64,000 bases of DNA, from assembly GCF_954871325.1 (NCBI RefSeq), contig NC_088778.1:6295743-6359742 (forward strand). The letters run 5' to 3'. The DNA comes from Gordionus sp. m RMFG-2023. Taxonomy: Eukaryota > Nematomorpha > Gordioida > Chordodea > Parachordodidae. A program made the position numbers and the translations under genes. Below are positions 23,021-35,831 of the stretch, in pieces. Numbering within the stretch: position 1 is the stretch's first letter; every line of letters begins with the position of its first letter. The notes beneath the pieces were generated by a model that was not told where the DNA came from, ran no database searches, and saw only the letters and a list, made by a program, of their open reading frames with translations.

Positions 23021-25426
23021 TTCCTCTTTACGACAATTTAGATCGGATATGCAACCAGTGCTTCTGAAGGTTAAATAGTCAACGTACTACTGAACTATAA
23101 TGGCATCCTATTGATTTAAAAATAATCGGTTATAATATATATTTAAATTAACGAGGAAAATGTTAATTTTTTTTATATAGGCTAATTTGCAGTGTTTATA
23201 AATTATAAAATTAAATATTCTTTTTGGACATTATACTATTCAAAATAACTTTATAGCATACAAACACAAAAATTCGCAATTATAGTAAATGATTATCGAC
23301 CATTTGTCCCTTATTAACAAACTTTTATTTTGTGAATAATATAAATTTAGATGGTAATATTTATGAATATGGTTTTAAAAAAATCATTTTTTTTATTTTT
23401 ACCCTTGAAAATAATTTAAAACTTAAAAAAATTTAATATTCATATTTATTGTAGAATTATTAAATTCAAAATAATTCCATATTTCACCACGGTTGATGTA
23501 ACTTTCATATAAAAAGCGTTTCATATAAAAATGGAAAGAAATAAAGAACTGCGAAATATATATTTTTTATAATTTAATTATTATAACAATAAAATTATAT
23601 TGAATTGAGTATCTTTAGCAAAATTTCGAGAATTTTTTCCAAGGAAATTAATAACCCGATAAATGTTTATTTTTTTAATATGAATTATATCAAAAATTAT
23701 TTTTAAAAATTGTTTAATATTATTATAAAGTCTATCTAAGTAAGAAGTCAAATGGATATCGGTATATTATTTTTTAACACTTATAATTTATAATTTATAA
23801 TTTATTATATAATAAAAAAAATTGGGTTATGTTTTTTGTTTTAGAACATGCCTTTTTCCGTGTACACAAAGTAGTTCTTATAATTATTTATTGATTTTAT
23901 ATCAATAGATAATTTTATAGTAATCTTCTTTTTTTATTCTTTCACCGAAATCTAAAATTTTTGTTTAAAATATAAAAAAAATCTAAATTTTTTATTATTA
24001 TTATTATTATCGATTAGAATATTATATAAAATTATAATATTATTTATAAATATTTTTTGTTTGACATAGATATTTTTAATATTTTAATTAAAATAAATAA
24101 TGATAATTTTAATTATAGTAAAAAGGATAAAAAAAATATTTTTTTAAAGTGTTTTATGGCTAAAAATTTATTTATCACCACCCTTATAATTTTGCGATCT
24201 TATTTGAAAAAAAAACCTAATATATTGGCAAGGAAGTAATAAAAAATCGCAACATTATTAATATTTTGATAAATGGGACAAAAAAAATAGTATAAGGAAA
24301 AATTGGAGGCGGCCAAGTTCGTAGATGGAATCAAGCCACCCAGTGGCCTTTATCATGATGGAAAGTCTGGAAGAAAGTCGTAAGATCAATTTTATTCATT
24401 AATATTATCTTAATATTACTTTTCTTTTCTAAAAAGGACCTATCTCAGGTAAAAGTCTTTGAGGGCATTCAGTCCTGTCTCTTTTGATTTGGGTCCAATT
24501 AGAACCCAATAGCTTTCGGGTCCTTTTTGAACCAAAGAGCCAACCTTGATCTTTGGAATTCTAAGAGTTGGGACAAATCAAGGAAACCAGTAACTACTTT
24601 TAAAAATTTATAGTAATCATAACTGGAACTTATTCTACTTCTTCAAAAAAACCAAGTGTAACTCATTGGCTTACCTAAATTGCAGGCCTTTGGCTTTTAC
24701 ATTTTTTATGTAATTATTTTAATAATTCACACCTTTTTTTCTCTCCTAAAAATTTTGAATTATAGTAATTATTAAAAAAAAAAAATTATTATAACTTTTA
24801 CTTATTTTTCTTTCAAATTATTGTTTGTGGAGGGGGGGGGGAGAAGGGGATAGATTGAAGAGTAGGGGGGGGGGGTGTAGGAGGGAAATTTTAACTAGCG
24901 AAAATGATATTCACGGGGTGCAACTAATTTATTTGTATATTGTTTCAAAACACCCTAGTCAGAAAAAATGATTTTTGGACCGATCCGGAAAACTTGTTCA
25001 AGACATTTTTACGTGCTGTCCGAAGTTTTGAAACACTTTTAAAGTTGATAATTGTACAAATTTACGTTGTTTTGCCGGGCCCGACAACTTGAACAAAATA
25101 TTTTTTTTTTCTAGGTAAAAATAATTAGAAGCCTAACCCGAAACCCCGATATTAAATTTCGGGGCTGGCCCGGGGTAATTCATGTAAAAGTATTTGAAAA
25201 TTTTTTAATTTTTTAAAAAAGAGCCGGAACATGGAACCACGGTAACCGAGTCGAATCTAAGAACCGGAACTAGAAATTATTTTCTGAAATTTTGATTTTT
25301 GAACAAATTGTTTGTACATAGAACAATATTTTAATATCCTTACTAGTAAATTGGATATTTACAAGTCACAAATATGATAAATTAAAAATGATGTGGCTAA
25401 ACATTTTAAATTTCGATGGTAAATTA
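23021..25426. other. AT-rich intergenic DNA with G-tracts
   Basis: No gene is supported. 24830-24880 has two long poly-G tracts. 25070-25260 is GC-rich with GCCGGGCCCG and GGGGCTGGCCCGGGG motifs, like the dispersed GC-rich repeats elsewhere in the window. Confidence 0.4.
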
Positions 25427-25595
25427 CAGAGTTGTTAAAGGGTCTAGATACAAGTATCTAGATCCTGTATATAGATATAAAAATATGGTATCTGTATCTA
25501 GATAGATTTTTGATTAAATAATCTGTATCTAGATATTATCTTAGACGTTGTATCTGTATCTAGATCCATTTAAAAAGTATCTTTTAACAACTCTG
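25427..25595. mobile_element. hAT-type MITE (CAGAGTTG family), copy 1
   Basis: 169-bp element with exact inverted ends CAGAGTTGTTAAA and TTTAACAACTCTG. It is flanked by the perfect 8-bp duplication GTAAATTA (25419-25426 and 25596-25603). The interior is built from TATCTGTATCTAGATAC-like subrepeats. The ends and the 8-bp duplication together establish a hAT-mobilised element. Confidence 0.92.
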
Positions 25596-25814
25596 GTAAA
25601 TTATCATAGTTTTTGAATTATTTTGCAAAAATTAATGCAATTGAAGGAAGGGGGGTGGGGGATACCGTCGATATCTTTCAATTAAATTTGATATATATAT
25701 GTGTGTGTTAGCCGCGGCAATGGTTTTTCTGGCAATTCCTTATTTTTTCAACTTTTGCAGGTAAACTTTGAGTCATTTACAATTGTAAAAACAATATAAA
25801 TAATATTAAGTTCG

Positions 25815-26192
25815 AGTTCATGGCAAAATTGTCTGAAATTCATAGGGTTGGTCTTCTAAACATGCTGAAATATACATTACCGGTAAGATCAGATTTTTAA
25901 ATTTTGAAAGACGCGCTCAAAGAATGATTTAAAATTGAAAAAATAACACATTGCCGCTAACATATAATAATAAAAAAATTTATACTATGTGATATATATA
26001 TATAATGTATAAAGTAAAGTTTTAGATGGAAAAAAATTAAAATAATCAAATAGTGATAATATTTCGTATTGGGGTATGGAATTTATAGGAATTCGCGATT
26101 AAACTCAATTTAAAATTGTTTACTGAGTAACCTGAGAAATGCATTCCACCACGCGCGGAATATTTACCCTATAAATTTCAGGACAATATCCC
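25815..26192. repeat. Inverted pair of a dispersed ~150-bp repeat
   Basis: 25815-25960 (plus orientation: TTCATGGCAAAATTGTCTGA, then ACATGCTGAAATATAC) and 26071-26192 (minus orientation: CCCTATAAATTTCAG at its end) are copies of one repeat facing each other. Other copies lie at 16545, 28676 and 28915. Confidence 0.5.
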
Positions 26193-26689
26193 AGAAATTA
26201 AGCATCCGCTAATAGATGTCTAGTATCATCTATGAGTAGAAATCTTTAGGCTTGCCCTAATATAATATAATCGACCACTATATATATATATTGCTTTTGA
26301 TTCGTGTAAGATAATTTGAAACGTTTTATAATAAGATATAATATATATTATTTTTTTTCCTTTATTTTTTGTAAAATAATATTTTTTTTATCGGGAATCA
26401 TATTAGATAATACGCATTTTCGTTTGCTTATTTATTAACTAATACTAATCCTTTATTATATCTGAATTCGATATCATTAATATTATAATCTTTTTATTTT
26501 AAAAAAAAGTAATTTATATTTTCAAAGAGTATAAACAATATATAAATTGAATTTCTCTTTTTTATTTTGCAATTTACTAGAAAGTAAGATTATTATAATA
26601 ATATGAATATGCATTTAACTATTTTATTAGTATATATTATAAAACGAAAAATTTTTTTTTTTTTGATTGAGTATAATAAGATAAACTTA

Positions 26690-27600
26690 AGCTGTTGCTG
26701 GCTGATCCAATTTTTTTTTCACCCATCCGATATTTTATGATGATATTTATACAAAACCGATCCGATAACTGATACCTACTCGACAACTTACAAATCCGAT
26801 AACTGATATCAGGGATCCGATGATTTAAATTGATTTATATTAACCTTCTATTTATTAATGTTGTAAATGTTATTTCAAAAAAAAACGCGTTACTCGTTAC
26901 CTTTGAAAATAGGAACGCGTTACAGTTACTCGTTACCTTATGAAAAAGAAACCCGTTACTATTCAAAAAAAAGATGCGTTACTAGTTACTTAAAAAAACA
27001 CTAAATATTATATATAAATTATTCTTTTACTTATTCACCCCCCCCCCCGCCCTTCATAGATAATAAAAATAAAATGATCCAAAATATCATAAATTTTTAC
27101 AAATTCTTTTTTTGTAATATTTTTATTTATTTCTAATAACAATTAATTTTCAAAATTTTGATCAGGTATACATGAAGAACTTTGGTGGTTGATCTGAATT
27201 AAAAACTCGGCTTAAATTATTTATAAAATTTAAAATAAAATATATTTCCTTTTTTTTTCAAGAATAAATTTTTAAAAAATAAATAAACGCATTACTTGTT
27301 TTACCTTTTGAAACAAGTAACGAATGGCATATTTTTTTTCCTCAAAAAAGGTAACGCCATTAGTAACGACGTTACTTTATAGCTCACCGATTTATTCATT
27401 TATTACTAGGTAAATTATAAAAAATTAAAAAATATTACCAAATTATAGTAATAACAAATCCATAAAATAACCCAAAATAATGATAATATCGGATCGGTTT
27501 TTTTTAAATATTGGCTAGTCCGATATTTTTAACCTATATATATATATATATATTGGCCAGAACCGATTTGATATTTAATATTGGCACAACCTAAGTATAA
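26690..27600. repeat. Two nested degraded terminal-repeat elements
   Basis: The outer flanks contain CCGATCCGATAACTGATA and, on the right, TATCGGATCGG and a final TATTGGCAC, resembling the CAGGGATGTACCAATA family at 55431. Inside, about 26865-27383, GCGTTACTCGTTACC-type subrepeats stand at the left and inverted ones (GTAACGCCATTAGTAACG) at the right, typical of hAT subterminal arrays. Boundaries are approximate and no intact duplication was found. Confidence 0.4.
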
Positions 27601-28675
27601 ACTATCTAAAAAGTAGGGATATTTTTTTATGAAAGTATAAAATGAATGAAAATTTCAAAGTAATTTACAAAGTGTTCAAAAAAAATTGTTGTGTTTCTGG
27701 GGTTTATTGGATTGATGGAATACGAGGAATGGAATGGGGCAGAATCGATTGGACTTTTCCTTTTAAGCTCCTATTCTCTTATTTGCTTTCGCTAAAAAGT
27801 CAAATAACCCAAGACAATTATTTCATTTTATTTTTTTTTAAACCCTATAATAAGCTATATATAATGGAATGAATAAAGAAGGGTTCAGTTAGGGATTTCA
27901 ACTACGTATCCTTAACTGTAAGAACAAAAAAAGGTAATAATTTTAAAAATCATCGATTAAAAATAGCCAAAAGCCAAATGGAGTCACTAATGTAATAAAC
28001 ATAATAATAGAGGGGGATATAATTATAATCGCTAATTGCGTTAATGATATTGCGAATAATAGCTTAGTTTAATATATAATGGAAGGCTATGATGGGCGGG
28101 TTTCGGCACCGCGAGCGTCCGTTCATAATTTTATTTTCTTTATATTTATCCGCCACCGTTGTTCATACGGCTTATCTTAGTATCTTAGTTAGGCATTCCC
28201 CTAAAGGTGACACAAAAGGTGGCAGCAAAGAGGTCAGAAAAATCGATAATTATATAATTTTTTTTTTTAAAAAAATTAAATTTAATCAGTATACCAAAAT
28301 GGAGACTAGAATGACATAAAACATGTTCTAATTCTAAAGACTGATTTCGTTTTTTTAACAAATCTAAATTCTTGTCTTGAAGATCGGCAAATATTTTAGG
28401 AAACAGCATTGTAACCTTGCCCGATTTTGTTAAAATAATAATATAAAAAATAATTCAATTTTTTTGAAATTTATAAAACTTTAAAGCAAAAATGCAGATA
28501 TTTTGGAAAAATTAGGGAATGCAACAATTTGTTATGATCATATTTATGATTTGATACTAAGGAAGCAGGCAATGCAATCCACAGTTGCCCATATGGAATG
28601 TTGCCAGAATAAATGAAAAATATTCAAATTTTAAAGATGGAAAATTAATGAATATACTTACACATATATGTCATA

Positions 28676-29058
28676 ATGGGATATGGAATCATTGGGGATT
28701 CGGAATCTCTCGATTTTAAACCCTTTGCCGAGCGAGGGCGACTTAAAAAATTCAAAATCCGATTTATCCGGAAATATATTGTAGCATGTGTAGAGTATTT
28801 ACCCTATAAATTTCAGTCAATTTCCGCCCTAGACATTTTAGTATTTTTAAAAAAATAATTTATATGAAAAATCTATTTAAAAAATTAATTTAAAACTAGG
28901 AGTAGTTCTAAAGTTCATGGCAAAGCTGTTTAAAATTTAGAGTTTTGGGTATAGTCTATACATGCTGAAATATAATTCCTGTCAAATCATTAAAATTCGC
29001 CCTTAGTAAATGATTCAAAATTGAGAGATTACGAATCATCATGGATTCCATATACCAA
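28676..29058. repeat. Inverted pair of the dispersed ~150-bp repeat
   Basis: 28676-28822 is a minus-oriented copy (ending CCCTATAAATTTCAG) and 28915-29058 a plus-oriented copy of the repeat described at 25815. The plus copy is interrupted at its end by the hAT MITE at 29063. The order is reversed relative to the 25815 pair. Confidence 0.5.
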
Positions 29059-29062
29059 TATG

Positions 29063-29237
29063 CAGAGTTGTTAAAGGATCTAGATACAAGTATTTAGATC
29101 CTGTATCTAGATATAAAAATGTGGTATCTGTATGTGTATCTAGATAGATTTTTGATTAAAATATCTGTATTTAGATATTATTTTAGACGATGTATCTGTA
29201 TCTAGATCCATTTAAAAAGTATCTTTTAACAACTCTG
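29063..29237. mobile_element. hAT-type MITE (CAGAGTTG family), copy 2
   Basis: 175-bp element with ends CAGAGTTGTTAAA and TTTTAACAACTCTG, flanked by the perfect 8-bp duplication CCAATATG (29055-29062 and 29238-29245). It closely matches the copy at 25427 over its full length, with one short insertion. Confidence 0.92.
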
Positions 29238-29389
29238 CCAATATGACATATATATTATATTTGACACGATAATAATATATTTTACAAGTATGATTATAAG
29301 TTTAATAGATGCTCTCTTATTTATAGTCACAGTAATCTTCAGTATATTGTTATTTTTAATTATAATGAACCAAATTTTAAGGTAATAAT

Positions 29390-30765
29390 TAGTGATGTTA
29401 AAAGTTACTTTTGAAACATAACTAGTTACAGTTACTAGTTACATTGGCAAAAACATAACTAGTTACAGTTACTAGTTACATTTTTACAAAAGTAACTAGT
29501 TATTAGTTACAGTTATTTTCAAAAGTAACTAGTTACTTACTTTATACATCATTCATATGCGCATTATTTATTTATTGAATGCATTTATTTAATATAAAAA
29601 AAATTAGGATAAACAAAGTATAATCAGTTATTTAAAATAATATACAATTTATTTATATAAAAAAATTTCGCAAAATTGAATATTTACATCGAATATAAAA
29701 ATATATATTTGCATTGAAAAAAAAACATTTATTTTTCATAAAAATTAGAATCTAATAAATGTTTATTTGCTTTTAACAACAATTAATTTCAAAGTTATTA
29801 TCTAGGAGACGTGCTCGTTTATCTCCAAAAATGAGCTTACCTAGACTGAACAAGCGCTCTACGGGAGCACTTGATGTTAGAACAACATTATATTTAATAA
29901 AGAGTAATTTTAACTTTGGAAAATCGTTATATAAAGAATAAGTGTTGTTATTAAATTTGATGTTTTCTATAAGTTCATTATCCAGAATATTTTGGCGCAT
30001 TAGGTCAAAAAATCCAACTACATCAAGTGATGTTGGTTTTGAACATGATTCATTCGTCTGGGATTCACTTTGAGGTATTAAGGTATTTATTAAATTATAA
30101 AATTTCCTCCTTTTTTTGCTTTATTCCTTTCTTGCCTAATCCAAGGCCAGTCAGTTTTAAATAAAGGGCGAAGAATTGCAGCAATGATGTTGTCATTATC
30201 ATAAAGATTATTAAACCTATAACATGATATTTTTGTTAGACTTGGTTCTTGTAAGTAATGATTAATAATTTAATATTAAATTCTAAAATAATCTGTCTTT
30301 GTTTTTCCTTATACTAAATTTAAAATTTTTTTTATTACGTATGATATGAAGTTCCAATGCTTGTTACTTGACGGAAAAAAATATATTGTGCTACATTTGT
30401 AAATAAATATAATATTAAAATTTATTAAATTACTTTTTGCTTACAAAATTATGAAGCCCAGCAGGAATGTAACAATTTAAGTTAAGAAAATCAATTTGAA
30501 CGGGAAATTATAACAATCAGACATTTTCACAAAATTTTAAATTAATAAATTTAATTTAAAAAATAAATTTAATTTAAAATTAATTTATCACAACATATTA
30601 AAAATAAAATTAATTATTTGAATATATCTTTAAAAGTAACTAGTTACTTTTGGCAGTTACATTTCAAAAATTATAACTAGTTACAGTTACTAGTTATAAT
30701 TTTAAAAATATAACTAGTTACAGTTATTTTTTAAGTTACAGTAACTAGTTACCTTAACATCACTA
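29390..30765 (-). mobile_element. hAT transposon with decayed transposase and intact ends
   Basis: 1376-bp element with ends TAGTGATGTTAA and TTAACATCACTA and a perfect 8-bp duplication GTAATAAT (29382-29389 and 30766-30773). Both subterminal regions are arrays of AACTAGTTACAGTTACTAG. On the minus strand, 29773-30000 encodes the hAT C-terminal dimerisation motif ([20 protein letters not shown], then [13 protein letters not shown]). Further transposase scraps (RPLFKTDWPWIRQ) lie up to about 30240 in broken frames. The coding region is much too short for an active transposase (usually about 500-700 residues), so this is an internally deleted derivative. Confidence 0.9.
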
Positions 30766-30773
30766 GTAATAAT

Positions 30774-32430
30774 CTATTGAAGAGGCAACAAACTTTTTCT
30801 TAAACCTAGTAATAGTCATTATTCATTATATGTAGCGGACAAAATAATATCGGGAAGAGCTTATTTATAGGTTTTTATACTGTAATTTTATCATTAATTT
30901 TTAAAAAATAATACATTAACCAGTATATTCAATGTCGTGTGCATATGAATGAAAGAAAGACTAAATAGAAGGGAAAGATAGGAAAAGTAGATGTGAAAGA
31001 TTGTGATATTATAATACAAAATTTTTTTTAGAATATAAAAACTTAAATTTTTCTCATCAGACCCATTTATCGTCTAAGGTAAAAAGCAAGGATTTTCAGA
31101 ATTTTCTCTCTATACACTAAATTTTTAACAGATATTTTTCAAATGTATCGATATGCAGATACATTGTCTGCATATAAAATCTGCATAATGCCAAAATTGA
31201 TGTGAATTGAATCAAATATCATCTTCATTAAAAAAATTAATTTTCAATTTTAATTGTCGGTATGAATGTTGTTCATTTTAATAAAATAGGATGAAACTGA
31301 TAAAATCTTGATACAAATTTAATATTTAAAGAAATAAATGGTCGATTCTACATTTATAATTTAATTTAGAATAATAATATAAGAGAACTAAAAGTATTTG
31401 TGTTTATTTGAAATAATAAGTATAAATACAAGCATTCGTTATACAATCAACCTTGGATACATTTAAAAATGTATCTATAATACGGATACTTTTATTAGCA
31501 TGAAGAAATTTAAAAAAATTTTTTTATCTGTATTTGACAATTCTGCTATACACACATATCATACTTATTGTTATATTTTATTTATATTATCATTCCACCT
31601 AATCTAATCTAATCTCATATTAAACTCGAGTTATTAAAAGATAGAATAAAATTGTCTAATATTATTAAACATTTTATATAATAATATTGTAAGCTACCTT
31701 CGATTACGTCAAATTCTCTAGAGACACTAATGTCGCGCCAGCTTCTAACAGTAAAAAAAAAATAATAATAATTTAAACTTATTTCCAATAGTTGTTTATT
31801 TTCGTATATAAAAAAAAATCATCTCTTTACAGATTTACTTAAGGTGTTTTTTGAAACTTATGAATAATGATATGACAATATTTTTTAAAATGGTTAATAA
31901 TGTAATGTTGTTAATTTAATTAGGCTCTATATTATAAGGCAACATATTTATAATAAGAAAATGAGCTTCTAAAATGAATGGTAAACTAAATAATAATATA
32001 CACTGAAGAAAAGTATAATATTGATTATTAAAGCTTTTTTTTTCAAAAGGAATTGGGGGGGGGGGGGGGTGGTAGAAGATGAATTTATTTGTTAAGGCAT
32101 CGGAGTCCCTCCCTACTTTTTATTGGTTTTTCCTAAGATTAAATTCTAGACAAATTTTTAAAATTATACGCGGAACACTCTATGCCTCAGCTGAAAATAG
32201 TTGAATTTGAAAAAAATATCCGGACCGAAATGGGTTCTAGAATTTTCTAATAAAGCCGGCCCTGACAAATTTATTTTTTAAAAATAAGTTTAGAATTTAT
32301 CAATTAACCAGTTTGAAAAGATCACGCGATGGGATCATTTAAGCATTCATTCGCTTCCACAGCTTTTTTTTGAAACCATTAAACGATATTTTAATCATAG
32401 ATGGCAACAAATGTTCTATTAGCGAAATCT
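30774..32430. other. Intergenic DNA without a gene
   Basis: AT-rich. A poly-G run of about 18 bases lies at 32046. A short GC-rich repeat fragment at 32230-32270 reads AATAAAGCCGGCCCTGAC. No reading frame with coding character is seen. Confidence 0.4.
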
Positions 32431-32503
32431 CTTTTCTAGCTAAAATATTGAGTTAGCCGTTTTTAGAAATAGGCTCGAATTGAGCCGTTCTTTAACAACA
32501 CTG
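32431..32503. mobile_element. Right-end fragment of a TAGTGTTG-family MITE
   Basis: AAAATATTGAGTTAGCCG, then GAGCCGTTCTTTAACAACAC match the right half of the family. The left half is missing or unrecognisable. Confidence 0.6.
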
Positions 32504-32602
32504 GATGAGATCTCTACAGGACTCCGGTGATAAAATATACTATAAAGTAATTTATTATAATATTAAAATTATTCACTTTAAAAAAAAATAAAATAAAATA
32601 AG

Positions 32603-34599
32603 GTTATCGCTTGATTAAGTCGTGGGTATTGGACAAGAACAAATTTTCACGCAACAAATCCATCAAACTGGATGGCAAATCGAGGAGTTGCGATGATAAC
32701 ATTACACCCCTCAATTGCGCCGCTCCGGTAGATACCCGTAAAATAACGGCATTAGTCCAAACTGGTATCAAAAAGAAATCGAAATCAAATCGTTCAAAAT
32801 CTAAAAACGAAGTGAATGTAAATATAGGTGTCGCAACAACTCCTGATAATAAGAATTCGAGGGAAATCGTAAATTCACCGTATGATGCATCTAATGATAT
32901 ATCTGACGATGTGATGACACTGGGCGACTCTTTCAAAAAGATTGACGTAGACAGGAGGATGAATAAACCTTATTTACTGAGACATAACAGTGAACATTCC
33001 GAATTTTTAGATAAAACTTTACCCATTGACGCCTCAAATCCTGCCGTAGCACGCAATAAAAAATCGCATTCACTTCCCTTTCAAAGCGTTAACCATGATC
33101 TTGAATCAAATGACAACTCTTTTGACACCTCTGGACAATTGAGCGCCATTAGGAATAAAGAAATAACCCCATCCAACATCGAGTGGAAAAATTATAATCA
33201 TATGTTGACGAAAGGAGATATAAATGGGCTTAGCCTATTAATGGATAAGCAAAATTATAAGCGCATTATCGACGAATTAAGAACCCGATTGGAAAAAAAG
33301 ATGACGGACGATAAACAGGCGGAACATGATCACTTATATGAACACTGGAAACAAAATAAAGGCCACGACCCGTTTGAGCCCGAAATAAATTACAAACCTG
33401 ATGTGAATAATAATAATAATAATAATTTTGGTGAAAAATACCTTTTTAACGCTTATGAAAAAATGCCTCATGAAAGTGAGAAATCTATTTACAATACCGA
33501 CATTTTGAATGATGTCTTCGAAAGTGGAACTCGAGGCATTACGAATGAAAATATTTCCATGGTTCCATACCCATCTTCCTACATGCCCAGACCAATTTTG
33601 TTTTACCAACCCGATCTTTATAAAACCCCAAACATGGCGAATATTGCAATCAATAATAATTATGCTACGAACGACGATGTCATCAATTTTAATAACCATT
33701 TACCTTTACCCAGCATCCCAGCTATTGATCTAAAGGATCCTCCAAAAATAAACGATTCAATTTTGCCCGTTTCAAAGTTTAGCCAAAGTAACGATGTTAT
33801 CGATGCCAGTAAGCAACGAGATATTTCGACTAAAAATAATGAAGATCGATGTCTTGCTACTGATTCAGTTAATAACCCAAATAGAATTCTCGATAGCGCG
33901 TATTCCCAATACAAATCTCGCAACTTCTTCTCGGCGAACACTAACTTAATTGGACAGACGTCTTCCGCTTTCATAATAAGTGGTTTCCAGGTTTTACCTG
34001 ACACGAATATAGAAACGTTAGAGTCTATATGGACAAACTGGAGCGGCGCGGTTTTGTTAAACAATATCTCCCCGAAGACCTTTAAATTGAGGGAGATGCT
34101 CTTGTTTAGAAACATCCAAAAGTGCCGCAACAATCAACAAATTTTACAAGATATGACGGAGGAAGAAAAAACTGCGGACACAATTAAACCTGTACACTCT
34201 TTCGTTACTTCGAATGAGCCATCGACGGAGAGTACACATTCGATGGTTCCTTTAAACGTGGACGACCCTTTTCAAGATTCGATATTTGACGCGTTACATT
34301 TGAGCCAAAGTATCATCGATTTTTATAAGAAAAGCCAATGCGCTCCGGTTTCAAACCTTTCATTCGACATTCATCGTCCCGAACCACGGAGGTCAGAAGT
34401 GGGTGGAATAAAGGAGGACCTTTTACATAAACAGGACATAGTTTTCTCTTACGTTTTTGTTGCTCATTTCGAAAATTTGATATCTAAAATGGTGTCGGCC
34501 CTTAATTTTATAGAAGATTTCAAGTTCAAGACTTGCAAGGGAAGCATCTCGTTGTACAAAACTGTATCTCAGTTTCAGGAAACCTTCGAAAGATCATAG
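32603..34599 (+). CDS. Large Asn/Asp/Ser-rich orphan protein (3' exon)
   Basis: One open exon encodes about 664 residues and ends in TAG. It has no ATG at its start: the frame opens from an AG acceptor at 32601-32602, so at least one upstream exon should supply the N-terminus. I do not recognise the family. The N-terminal third is basic and Ser/Asn-rich (KKKSKSNRSKSKNE), then comes a charged, probably helical stretch (RIIDELRTRLEKKMTDDKQA, near residues 218-240) and a seven-Asn run near 266-272. The middle is disordered-looking. The C-terminal 200 residues are more ordered, with hydrophobic helices (GFQVLPDTNIETLESIW near 458; FENLISKMVSALNFIEDFK near 620). The 458 segment faintly recalls helices 4-5 of a nuclear-receptor ligand-binding domain, but this is unproven. 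The base composition is clearly less AT-rich than its flanks, supporting a real gene. Confidence 0.75.
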
Positions 34600-34765
34600 T
34601 ACCTGATTTAGAATTATCTAGATAGAAATATTAATCTTTTTGAAAAAGGTTTTTTCGGTGCAAAAATGTACATTTAAAAAAATAATAATTAAATATATTT
34701 TAGGTGTTTTTAAAGCAATACTTCTTTCACTTTAATGCCCACAAAAATTCAATTTCAAAGAAGAA

Positions 34766-34771
34766 AATAAA
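34766..34771 (+). terminator. Poly(A) signal of the orphan gene
   Basis: AATAAA lies about 167 bases past the stop codon. It is the first canonical hexamer downstream. Confidence 0.45.
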
Positions 34772-35665
34772 AATACTATAGATCTAAATCAAATTAAATG
34801 AAACTCATCTAGAAAAAAAATATAAATATATTCATATTATAACTACCTCTATATTATATCTATATTTGCGATCTAACATTTTGAAGAATAGTTTATGTAG
34901 TTAATTACTATTTATTTAATTTATTTTATTTTTTTTTAAAAAAAGAGAAGATATATGATTGGTTTCAAAATCTCATAACAATAATTTTAATTACTAATAT
35001 TCTAAAATCGATCAAAATTTCTATTCAAAGCTCCGGGGGTTAAAATTTATTCTTTTCAAACTATAACTTTAGTGTAATCGTTTAATAAGTCTTTTAACTG
35101 ATTTGTGGACCCCTTATATAGCCCATACCAAAAAATATTCGGTCACGTTTGATTTAAATATTTATTTTTTTTTAAAATAGTATCTTAAAATTTTTATAAA
35201 ACTTTTATTAAAATAAAATATTTATGATATTAATTGGACAAAAAAATTACTAATTAATTAATTAATTATCTTATTAGGAAATATCTAACTATTTTTTAAA
35301 AAAAATCTGACTTTTCACCTTCTTACCCCTAATCTCTTACCCCTACCCCGCTCACAAAATTAATAACCCTCCACCCCACCTCTGTCTCCCCTTAATTTCA
35401 ATAGATCTTGCGTTATACTCAACCCCCATGATAGAATTCTCTACGCTTATGATCAGATGTTTTGTTTCCCCAGATTTGTATATTAGATAATAATTTTGCT
35501 ACTATTTCCTCAAATTCGGCCAGTGCCATTTTTAGCATTTAATAAAGTGCAAAATTTTAATTAATATGAATGCCGGATTCATTTAATTTTCTTACAGACA
35601 TGATTTTAAACGCTAAAATTTAGCTGACTAGACATGTGTGAAATGCCAATCTGCTATAATATGCT
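34772..35665. other. Intergenic DNA without a gene
   Basis: AT-rich with a pyrimidine-rich patch at 35310-35400. CTACGCTTATGATCAGAT near 35440 may be a worn copy of the CATAGGCGTAG-type end. Nothing else is recognisable. Confidence 0.35.
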
Positions 35666-35831
35666 TAGTGTTGTTATGTCCCATAACTCAATTCCAATAA
35701 AGCTTAGCCAGGCTTTTAACCTAAAAAATAGACTGTCTAAGTAAATTTAAATATTGGAACAAATTCTTTAGGATAAAAACTTGACAGAGTCATTTTGGAA
35801 TTGGTTAAAGTTAGGTGATTTAACAACACTA
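35666..35831. mobile_element. Degraded hAT-type MITE (TAGTGTTG family)
   Basis: Ends TAGTGTTGTTATGTC and GATTTAACAACACTA are family termini. The interior is strongly diverged. The flanks AATATGCT and AATACTTC share only the first four bases, so the duplication has decayed. Confidence 0.55.

Noticed and set aside
24305-24384. Short plus-strand stretch reading FVDGIKPPSGLYHDGKSG
   Set aside because: It looks protein-like but is too short, with no flanking exon or family match; not enough to call an exon.
24830-24880. Long poly-G tracts (also near 27045 as poly-C, 32046, 39165 and 43230)
   Set aside because: Simple homopolymers that may form G-quadruplexes, but with no consistent position relative to genes.
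27534-27556. TA dinucleotide run
   Set aside because: Ordinary microsatellite within repeat-rich DNA.
33334-34133. Minus-strand open frames of 121 and 157 codons
   Set aside because: They lie opposite the long plus-strand exon at 32603-34599 and arise from its codon usage.
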